Below, one piece after another: positions 56,422 through 64,000 of a stretch of DNA of 64,000 nucleotides. The translations under genes were made by a program, and so were the position numbers. Location: the NCBI GenBank assembly GCA_014621425.1, contig JAANBB010000207.1, positions 1-64,000 of the forward strand, in the 5' to 3' direction. Below the pieces are notes generated by a model. It was not told the origin of the DNA. It did not search any database and worked only from the letters and a program-made list of their open reading frames with translations. The first letter of the stretch is position 1; every line of letters starts with the position of its first letter. The DNA comes from Cylindrodendrum hubeiense (lineage: Eukaryota; Ascomycota; Sordariomycetes; Hypocreales; Nectriaceae).

Positions 56422-59400
56422 ATGGCTCAACCCCGCGAGGTTTGCTCCCCCGCCACCCCACCATCGTCGATTCTCAACTCACTCCGTCGCAAGTTACATC
56501 TCGCGAGAGCCTTCTCCCAGTGCCCAATTACGGCACTAGCCTTCTTCCGTGATGCGTCGTACCTCCTTGCTGGCGAAGACACCGACTTGGTCGTTTACGA
56601 CCTGCGCGCCGGCCACGTCGTCACCCGCGTGCGCGTCTTCGCGGGGCAGCCCATCCACGGCATTCGCGTACTGAACGGGCGCGTGCTCCTCTGGGGTGCC
56701 GCCAAGATTGCGGTGCTTGCCGAAGATGACGTAGAAGAACTGATCAGGGGAAAGGATGTGGATGCGCTGGCGTTGAAGAGGGTCACTGCCCCAGATTGGA
56801 TCTACGACGCAGCCTTGTCACCCTTTGATGCCGAAGCCGCGGTCCTCATCACAGCACATAACGAAGTCATTCCTGTACGGTTTGACACACCCGATGGTAC
56901 GCCTACCCTCGGTGCCGTTGTCTCTCCCTCGCGGCCCATGCTCTATGCCGCAAACCTGAAATGGGTGTCCGACAACTGCGTCCTCGTCGCTGGTGGTACT
57001 GTCTTTGGCGACATCCTCATGTGGAAGTACCACCTGAATCAAGAGCAACCAGAGATGCTCTCTGTCCTGGCCGACCACGAAGGCTCCATCTTTGGTGTGC
57101 ACATATCTGACGAGCTGCTTTGCATGGACGGTTCCAAGATTCGGCTGCTTGCGAGCTGTAGCGACGACCGGACAGTGAGGATCTGGGATGTCACCGATAG
57201 ACAGGTCGAGAAAAGCGGGAGAGACACGCAGCATGAGCTCGTCGCCCCGCGCGAGACAGGTTTCGGATCGACGCCGGGGCTTAATGACGCTGAAACGGAA
57301 CGCCCCATTGCCGTCGTCATGGGGCATATGTCACGGATCTGGGGTGTCAAGTTTGCCCCGTTGAACCCGGGGGATGTGCGGCCAGCGAAAACCCTGGCGG
57401 TGTACTCGTTTGGCGAGGACTCTACCATGCAACGCTGGCGGCTGGACTTGGATGCTTCATCTTCAGGAGACGCACGAGACCCCACAAGTAGGGTGTCTGC
57501 CGTGTTCAAACACCAGGATATCGTCGACGTGCACGATGGCAAGCATCTGTGGTCCCACGCTCTCACGACTCTGGGCGAACAGACCATCATTGCTACTGGC
57601 GGCGCAGATAGCAAGATCTCCCTTATGACGGAGTCAACCTTTTCGACCCCTAGCCCCGAACACAATCCCGTTCATGAAATTACAACCCTCGATCTGCGAG
57701 ACGTCCTCAGCTCCTTGCCTAACCCCCGTGCTCTCGGCCCCGGCCGGGGGCTGGAAATCATTGGGCGTTACGACTTCTTTTCACAAGACGAGGTCTTGGC
57801 AACGACTTCGAAAGGGCGCCTGATGCTAGGTACGTTCGACAAGGGCTTGCACTGGCGAGAGGTCGACCTTGAGGACTCCATCGCATCGGGCATCCAATCC
57901 ACCTACGTGTTGAAGACCATTGGCGACGGGGCGGCGCTGTTAGGAACAACCAGCGGAAGCCTCTACCATTACTGCGGGACTCAAGGCGCGTCACTAATCG
58001 GCACGGTCCCCGGCAAGGTGGTCAACATCGTACTGCTCACCGGCCTCGGTGAGGCACACGACACCTCTGTGGAGCTGCTTGTTCACCTCCACGGGACTCC
58101 TGATGCGCAGCACTTCACGCTGGACTGGCGCACCGGAGCCGTGCTTGCAAAGGCTGATATCCGTGGGATGGATCCTCGCTTCGTGGCCATGTCTGCCGCG
58201 AAGATTAAGGGGGGCTTGATTGCCATCGGGTCCCGACACGGCTGGCTATCTGTGTTGAGACGAGGTGAGGAGGGGTTCCGTCCTGTCTTGGACTTTGCGA
58301 CGAGTAGCAAGGATGCCATCACGGGCATCGTACCGCTCCCTGGCAAGGATGCTGACGGGACAGCGTCGCCGTACTTCTTGACTACAAGCCGGGACAGCAA
58401 ATACAGGATTTACGAGATAGAAAACGCAGACTCAGATGTACATTTGCACATTCGAAACGAAACGGCTCCTCCCTTTGGGTCTATCATCGAAGGCGGGTGG
58501 TTTACGCGGGATGCGGAGCCCGAGCTCATCATGTACGGCTTCAAGAGTAAGAAGTTGATCGTATGGAATGAAACACGCCGGCAAGAGATTGCGGCCATCG
58601 AGTGCGGAGGTTCCCACCGAACATTTACTCTGATGCACGATCCGACAGACCCTCATCGTCTCCGTTTCGGATTCACAAGAACATCCAAGTTGTTCATCTA
58701 CTCGCAACGCGAGTCGGTGCATCGACCGGTCAAGACTGGGACGCACGGGAGAGAGATTCGGGCTCTTAGCTGCAACGGCCGATATATCGCGACCGGCTCC
58801 GAGGACACGACAATCCGGATCTGGGAGTATAAGGGACAACAGCAGCGACAAAGTGGCGGACGAGAGATGCGCTGTTTGGCTTCGATGAAATTGCACATCA
58901 CTGGTATGCAGCAGGTGAAATGGCTCGGTGACGATTACCTCATGAGCAGCGCTGGCAACGAAGAGTTCTTTGTTTGGCGGGTGCGGAGGCTCAATAATAC
59001 CACCTATGGGGGGTTGGGCGTTGTGTGTGAGGCAGTCTTTGACGACAAGAGCAAGCATGGGGACCTTCGGATCATGGACTTTGATGCCAGCAAGGTCGGT
59101 CCCGATGGTAGCATCATCATCACCATGTTGTTGTCAAACTCGGTTCTGAAGACGTATCGTTATTCGCCAGACGGGTCCTTTCGGCTCTTGGCTCATATGT
59201 CCTACACGGGAGCCTGCCTAACACAGGTGCGCCATCTCGAGGTGAACGAAAACGGCCTCTCGGCACTCACAGGTGCAACCGACGGACACATGGCCACCTG
59301 GGAAGCGAGGTTCGACCAAGACAAAATCCGAAGTCATGTTCTAGTGCATGTAGCCCCGGTGCATCAGAACGCCATCAAGAGCCTGGACCTGAGGGCAACA

Positions 59401-59784
59401 CCAGAAGGGTTCCAGGTGCTGACTGGTGGCGATGACAACGGGCTTGCAGTTACGTCCTTGGAGGTGCTGTCGGATGACGCAGGAATCAGGCGTTACACAG
59501 TATCCAGCCGGGCCATCGTGCGGAAAGCTCACGCGGCAGCTATTAACGGGGTGGCATTGATACAGCGCGGTGAGGCAACGCTGGGAGTCAGTGTTAGCAA
59601 CGACCAGCGTGTAAAGGTATGGCAGATCGGGTCGGAAAGGACAGAGCTAGTTGCCGATGAGTACAGCGGTGTAGCGGATGCGGGAGGTGTCGAGGTGATG
59701 GCAAGCACTCATGATGATGATGAAAATAGTGACAGGCTGAGGCTGATAGTTGGCGGAGTGGGTGTCGAAGTCTGGACAGTTTAG
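56422..59784 (+). CDS. WD40-repeat protein of the WDR6/Rtt10 (Trm734) type
   Basis: Intronless, 1120 aa. WD40 repeats run from end to end; clear ones are ITALAFFRDASYLLAGEDTD (about 36-55), LASCSDDRTVRIWDV (about 240-255), YSFGEDSTMQRWRLD, IRALSCNGRYIATGSEDTTI with RIWEYKG (about 778-804), YLMSSAGNEEFFVWRVRR, SALTGATDGHMATWEAR and VSVSNDQRVKVWQIG near the end. Length, full-length propeller architecture and the opening motif (LLAGEDTDLVVYDLRAG) match WDR6/Rtt10. In yeast this protein partners the methyltransferase Trm7 to 2'-O-methylate position 34 of certain tRNAs and has also been linked to endosomal recycling. A cytosolic scaffold with no catalytic residues is expected. No other tRNA-modification gene is adjacent. 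Confidence 0.85.
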   Translation: MAQPREVCSPATPPSSILNSLRRKLHLARAFSQCPITALAFFRDASYLLAGEDTDLVVYDLRAGHVVTRVRVFAGQPIHGIRVLNGRVLLWGAAKIAVLAEDDVEELIRGKDVDALALKRVTAPDWIYDAALSPFDAEAAVLITAHNEVIPVRFDTPDGTPTLGAVVSPSRPMLYAANLKWVSDNCVLVAGGTVFGDILMWKYHLNQEQPEMLSVLADHEGSIFGVHISDELLCMDGSKIRLLASCSDDRTVRIWDVTDRQVEKSGRDTQHELVAPRETGFGSTPGLNDAETERPIAVVMGHMSRIWGVKFAPLNPGDVRPAKTLAVYSFGEDSTMQRWRLDLDASSSGDARDPTSRVSAVFKHQDIVDVHDGKHLWSHALTTLGEQTIIATGGADSKISLMTESTFSTPSPEHNPVHEITTLDLRDVLSSLPNPRALGPGRGLEIIGRYDFFSQDEVLATTSKGRLMLGTFDKGLHWREVDLEDSIASGIQSTYVLKTIGDGAALLGTTSGSLYHYCGTQGASLIGTVPGKVVNIVLLTGLGEAHDTSVELLVHLHGTPDAQHFTLDWRTGAVLAKADIRGMDPRFVAMSAAKIKGGLIAIGSRHGWLSVLRRGEEGFRPVLDFATSSKDAITGIVPLPGKDADGTASPYFLTTSRDSKYRIYEIENADSDVHLHIRNETAPPFGSIIEGGWFTRDAEPELIMYGFKSKKLIVWNETRRQEIAAIECGGSHRTFTLMHDPTDPHRLRFGFTRTSKLFIYSQRESVHRPVKTGTHGREIRALSCNGRYIATGSEDTTIRIWEYKGQQQRQSGGREMRCLASMKLHITGMQQVKWLGDDYLMSSAGNEEFFVWRVRRLNNTTYGGLGVVCEAVFDDKSKHGDLRIMDFDASKVGPDGSIIITMLLSNSVLKTYRYSPDGSFRLLAHMSYTGACLTQVRHLEVNENGLSALTGATDGHMATWEARFDQDKIRSHVLVHVAPVHQNAIKSLDLRATPEGFQVLTGGDDNGLAVTSLEVLSDDAGIRRYTVSSRAIVRKAHAAAINGVALIQRGEATLGVSVSNDQRVKVWQIGSERTELVADEYSGVADAGGVEVMASTHDDDENSDRLRLIVGGVGVEVWTV

Positions 59785-61661
59785 TTGACTTCCGAGATGA
59801 TCCAAGACCAAAGTCCCAAGCAATGCATACGCAATAGCCATGAGACATGTAGGAACAGGCGCCAGGCCAGTGGGTACCTTGTATACCAGAGGAGGAGTTG
59901 AGCAAGCCTTGTCAGGGCACCCCTGACCCTTGCTTTCGTCATAAGACAGGATTCACTCGTCGCAATCCCGCTTGTGCTAGAGTAGTCAGATCTGAAGTTG
60001 AGTGTGGGTGGCTTGAGGCTGAGTGTGCAGTCAGCCTCGACTCGGTAATTAGCGTGCGAAGAAGCATGGCACCGTGCATCGTCCCTTGCGTTAGGCTCTG
60101 TAACGGTCGCCGATGTGCGCTGTCGGACGGGGCAAAGCGGCGGCTCGAGCAGGAACAGGAACCGGCATTGAATTTGTCGGCGACGTGTTTGCACGGGGAG
60201 TTCCCACTCAGTTGTTTCCCTCGCACAAGCTGTGCACGTTCAGATAGGCCGTGAAACTTTGTTCGACGAATCTGAGACGCATATGTGCAATTGGGGCTTG
60301 AAAATATGCGCCGCGAGCGTCGGAGAAGGGGGAGGATGAGGGAGGACGGCACACGGTAAGCATCAGCATCGACAAGACAGGGATAACGAGGGAATGGAAC
60401 GGGCGTCTTTCTCCACATCCAAGGAGTCAGGGCGCAGGGTCCCAACTCTAGCAGCCACATAGAGTGGTACTGTAATCACAAAACTGCAAAGATCGTAGGG
60501 CTGATTTCAGGAAAACCACTCGCAACAGGGTGATGGTGGTGATTGCTGACCCTGGAGGGCATTGTACGGCTGATAAGGTTGTGCAGTGTTGTGCAGTGGC
60601 TGATTGGGTTACTCGTGTCGCTGGTTCGCAACTTGATGTTTGGGAGCCGAGGGGCGAGCGTCAAGGACTGAGCGTCGTTACTTGTCGTCCGTCCTGTCGC
60701 ACTAGATACAAGTCGTTGAGACCAAGGTTTGGGGTCCGGCTATGCCGCAAGCTGGTTGCTGGAGAAGTTGAATCTCCGCCAGCGCCGCTGGCTGGCACTC
60801 ATTGGATTCTCGGAGACGCCAAGGCGGGTGCCTGTGTGCTGTATCGAAGCCGACATTGAGACAATATGCCAGTCCGAAGCGAGCGAGAGACCGCCTCAGA
60901 TTGATTGCTCCGCCACTTCCGCCATCTCATCCTGGGGCATGGCTATGGCAGCCGAGACCGTGAGGTCAGGGCAATGTGGAGGGCCATCAGGAGCAGGGCG
61001 ACGGGGCGACAGGATGAAGGAGCGTGGATCCTGGCGATTCTGATCCATCCTGGCTGAGATGATGCCAAAGGGGTCACAGGGAAGCGCGCTGAGAAGCGTG
61101 CAACAGGGCAACAGTGGGCTCGTGTGGAATGCTTCGACCGCCATTGTGGCTCAATATCGGTCAGAGGCGACGTGAGGAGAGCGACGGCTCGAGCGTGTCT
61201 CTGCCTGGATACGTGCGACGTTAGTACGTGAGTAGGGGAACAGTGGTTGAGCAAGGGCCTGAAGGGGTGAGCTCATAGGGCCCCGCCAGCCTGTCCGTGA
61301 CATCTGCCGACTACCGGGGAAGGTGCGACGGGCAAGGTACCGCATGGAGGTCCCTGTCGGGAAAGGACTTTGGGGGCCCGACACACTCACGGAATCGACA
61401 TGTCTCGCTAGTTACTGGACTGTACCTGCCTACCTAGTTCTGATAAATAAGTTGGAAGGCATCCCCCGCCAGCTGCTCCATTCTCTTGCCCTCAAGCTTC
61501 GAAATCATCTTTGTCTCGCCTCAGGCTCTTGTCTTGTGCTACAGATCGTGTGCTGCTCATCACTCCTTTTGACAGCAACACATCACCGCCATCATCCTCT
61601 TCACTCCACCAACTCTGCTTTTCCTCAATTTCTCACCACCTTGTATCGACCGTCAACAATC
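59785..61661. other. Intergenic region upstream of the small secreted peptide gene
   Basis: No gene is supported; frames on both strands are under 175 codons and unrecognised. The last 180 bp are pyrimidine-rich (CTCTTGCCCTCAAGC..CATCCTCTTCACTCC) and likely the leader of the gene at 61662. Confidence 0.6.
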
Positions 61662-61911
61662 ATGATGATGATGAAATGGACTCTCCTCGTCGCCGCTGCC
61701 GCCTCCATGGTGGCAGCTGCACCCATCACCCCCAACGGCCCTTGCCCCGATGTAAGTTTATAATCCACCACTCCAGCTTCGGTGCCGTGTCTGACTCTTA
61801 ATCCCCCCCCAGTCCAAGGTCGATGCCATCCTCAAGGGCGAGATGGATCCTTCCGCGTGCTGCTCGTACGGAGTTTGCAAGGGAGATGTGGTCGTCTCCG
61901 TTGGCTATTAG
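61662..61911 (+). CDS. Small secreted cysteine-containing peptide, 62 aa
   Basis: Two exons (61662-61751 and 61813-61911) with a 61-bp intron (GTAAGT..CCCAG, preceded by a C8 run). Four consecutive ATG codons open the frame, so the exact start among them is uncertain. Residues 1-20 or so form a signal peptide (WTLLVAAAASMVAAA), leaving a mature peptide of about 42 aa: PITPNGPCPD, then SKVDAILKGEMDPSACCSYG and VCKGDVVVSVGY. It has four Cys, three of them in CCSYGVC. The joint lies in phase 0 between PD and SK. Size and layout are those of effector-like or secreted small Cys proteins in Hypocreales; it is far too short and Cys-poor for a hydrophobin. No toxin or enzyme motif is visible. Function unknown. 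Confidence 0.7.
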
Positions 61912-64000
61912 CATATGGCTTACAATGAAAACCGACTCTTTACGACATTATGACTTTACGGCCAATAGGCGTTCGTTCACACCAGAATCAGACAGCGGAC
62001 TGCAAACAACAAGTTGCGGTATGCTACCACCGGCCAACAACATCTACCCACCAACATCCAACTTGGTGTTGTGCACAACGGGATTTGTGTGTATATGCGA
62101 AACAGATCCGAGAACGAAATAACCTCAACCACACCACGCCTGATACCCACCTCGATCCTCTTTACTCCTTCATCTAAAAAGACGTTTTATGGGTTGAGCT
62201 TTGAACCTTGACAATCTGTCGGTGGTGGGGCCATTTTCTCTGTGACGCCCCAGAAACAGGGGTCTGAGCTGCCTGACGAGCCAACCGCGTTCATCCAACT
62301 TGACGCGGGGCGTATCACGTTTAGTGCACTCGATACAGGCCTCGGCGATATGTATGAGGAAATTATCTCGATTGGCCCCTCAGGCGACAAGGCTTTGAGA
62401 TATGTGATATGTATCACGCAAGCCTGCCTTGACTTCAAGGGTTGCCAAGATGACACAATCATCTTTCCTTATCTGCCAGATTACATGTGGACACTCGGTT
62501 GGCATTCGCTCATCAGAAGATAAAGTCTGAGAAAAAGCGAGATGTCGAGGCCTGACGAAGGGGGAGATAACCAAACATACATTCAAATTGAGACAATCCA
62601 CGGACCAAGATCCATCCATGACCCCGTCTTGTGAACATGTCGTTGTTGCCAAGCAACTTAATAATCCCGTCACCCCACTCGCCTCACAGAGCCTTCTACG
62701 TCCGGCCCATTGCAAATTACTATGGTGGCCCTGGTCGCGCGTCCGGCTTCGTATTGATGGCCACGGCCGACGTGCAGACTGGATTGTCGCTTAGGACGTA
62801 CCCATGCACAAATACTGCCTGCTGACAGACTTTTATACGAGAGGCAGATCACCGTTGAAAGGGAACACCCCTGTACCCATGTCAAGAAGAGGGGATGCTA
62901 GCATGTCAAGACCATTGTCATGTCAAGCTTCTCCAAGTCCATTGGCATGCGCCGTGGAACCCAACGCGGATAAAAGCAGTAGTTCACCTCCTCTTCCGAA
63001 AGTACCGAGCCATCATCTAACCCGATAGAGCTGCGGCGAATGCCATAAACCGACCAAACGGTTCCCGGGTAAATGACGTGGCTAAGAGGGAAAACCACGA
63101 CAATCCACCTCTCGCTCAGGAATGTGCCGACAAGTCCTAGCCGGCCCGCCACATTGTCAGTAGACTCGCCTTCGGGTGATCGGTCCGCGCGTTGTTCTTC
63201 GAACCAGTGACGCATGGATGGACGCCCACCCAGTCCCATCCATGTCCCGTAAGTAACATGCGTTCGTTTTGGGATGCGGTTCTTAGATCCAGATCGCGCA
63301 CACCGTGTTATCTCATCTGTCTTGGTGGCGCGCTCCGCTGGGGTAATATCTTCCTCAATTCCCGATGCGACAGGGTATTACGCGGCCGACAGATTGTCGC
63401 TGCCTTGGTACTCGAGGTGAGTGAACCTTCGAGAAGGATATCAGGGGTGCTCGATGAGGAGGGTTATGATCGCCAGACCGAATTTGATTCAGTCATTTGA
63501 ATCCAAACTTATGTGAACTACTTATCCCATTTTTGACGCATCCTTGTATAAATTGACAAGAACGATGATGATATATTTCACTAGAGACCGCCCTCGAGTA
63601 CGCATTCACCGGAGACTGGAATATCTTGAAGCCTCTCTCAGTAGTAAATGACATTTTCAATCCTAGGCCCCGAATTTTTCAGGGCGTAGAAAGAATAGTT
63701 CTGTGTCCATCACCAGTTCTTCAATTATGTCAACACGGAGCACATGATGAATGTATACTGGAATCATCACGAGCACTTGCCTGGTATCGACACGGGAGTC
63801 CGGGTGGCGATCTGGAACTACTGTATCCCTCACTATGCCTCAATCCAGTCTTCGTGATGATAGATCTTTCGGATACGTTCCATGTTTTCTCGTCTCAACG
63901 GTTTCGGAGATGGCGTGGTAAGGCAGAACATTACCCAACAACTTGTTCGTGGCTGATAATGTCCACCTCTTCCCGTTCCAATCCGAGGGGAGTCTTACTT
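61912..64000. other. Right-end region with weak, unrecognised frames
   Basis: The first 250 bp are probably 3' UTR of the small peptide gene. Frames at 62242-62523 (+, no ATG at its start), 62898-63239 (-, ATG) and 63192-63500 (+) are short. The 62898-63239 frame contains ERWIVVVFPLSHVIYPGTVW, which looks like real beta-rich protein, but no family is recognised. Around 63,724-63,849 a short plus frame also reads protein-like (WNHHEHLPGIDTG). Decayed genes are possible. Confidence 0.4.
62898..63239 (-). CDS. Hypothetical ORF, unrecognised
   Basis: 113 codons from ATG 63239 to a stop at 62898. It has a hydrophobic central segment (IVVVFPLSHVIYPGTVWSVYG) and a mixed, acidic-then-basic C-terminus. 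It may be the last exon of a longer gene, but no acceptor site was convincing. Function unknown. Confidence 0.25.
   Translation of the reverse strand: MGLGGRPSMRHWFEEQRADRSPEGESTDNVAGRLGLVGTFLSERWIVVVFPLSHVIYPGTVWSVYGIRRSSIGLDDGSVLSEEEVNYCFYPRWVPRRMPMDLEKLDMTMVLTC

Noticed and set aside
1..64000. Secondary-metabolite cluster, transposon, CRISPR array, rRNA or mitochondrial insert
   Set aside because: I looked for polyketide or peptide synthetase, terpene cyclase, transporter-plus-regulator clusters, transposase or reverse transcriptase motifs, terminal repeats, dispersed 5S rRNA and regular spacer arrays. None was found.

Overview
This window is nuclear DNA of a filamentous ascomycete (Pezizomycotina, probably Sordariomycetes/Hypocreales). 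The evidence is short introns of about 47-75 bp (one of 229 bp) with GT..AG ends and CTAAC/CTGAC branch sites, a GC-rich genic background broken by AT-richer blocks, widely spaced monocistronic genes, and typically fungal families: a Zn(II)2Cys6 regulator, a hybrid histidine kinase, a SUR7/PalI protein, a PPZ-type phosphatase and a Meu6-like PH protein. There are no bacterial operons, CRISPR arrays or prophage genes.

Layout. 1-6.4 kb has no gene I can support. 6.4-8.45 kb is AT-richer with an unrecognised ORF. A flavin-dependent Alr4036/PNPOx-like protein is at 8459-9265 (-). A long intergenic stretch precedes the zinc-cluster regulator at 12403-14936 (+, 6 exons). A secreted His/Pro-rich protein (16499-17711 +) and an abundant-looking PH/Glu-Lys-rich protein (17890-19641 +) are tightly spaced. 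A 1479-aa hybrid histidine kinase is at 21211-25705 (-), followed by 6 kb of repeat-rich noncoding DNA. A four-helix membrane protein (31743-32690 +) and a mitochondrial succinate-semialdehyde dehydrogenase (33487-35258 +) come next. 35.3-40.8 kb is accessory-like: a 32-bp tandem repeat, two divergent copies of an unknown ORF family, a tRNA with UAC anticodon, a tRNA 3' fragment and two tRNA-like units with inserts of about 100 nt. Mitochondrial ribosome-recycling factor (40839-41793 +) and a mitochondrially targeted RGG-repeat protein (41997-43352 -) converge. A PPZ phosphatase is at 44194-45898 (-). 46-54.8 kb is mostly noncoding. SUR7/PalI (54838-55791 +), a WDR6/Rtt10-like WD40 protein (56422-59784 +) and a 62-aa secreted Cys peptide (61662-61911 +) complete the right side. 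The last 2 kb has only weak ORFs.

Most genes are independent housekeeping or signalling genes. The clearest thematic pair is the convergent mitochondrial pair at 41-43 kb. Three conserved genes (Meu6-like, RRF, PPZ) each carry a one-base frame disruption, one of them at an N, which points to consensus errors in the assembly rather than gene loss. The least explained parts are the tRNA-like cluster at 38.6-40.2 kb, the paired orphan ORF family at 35.5-36.7 kb, and the RGG-repeat mitochondrial protein.
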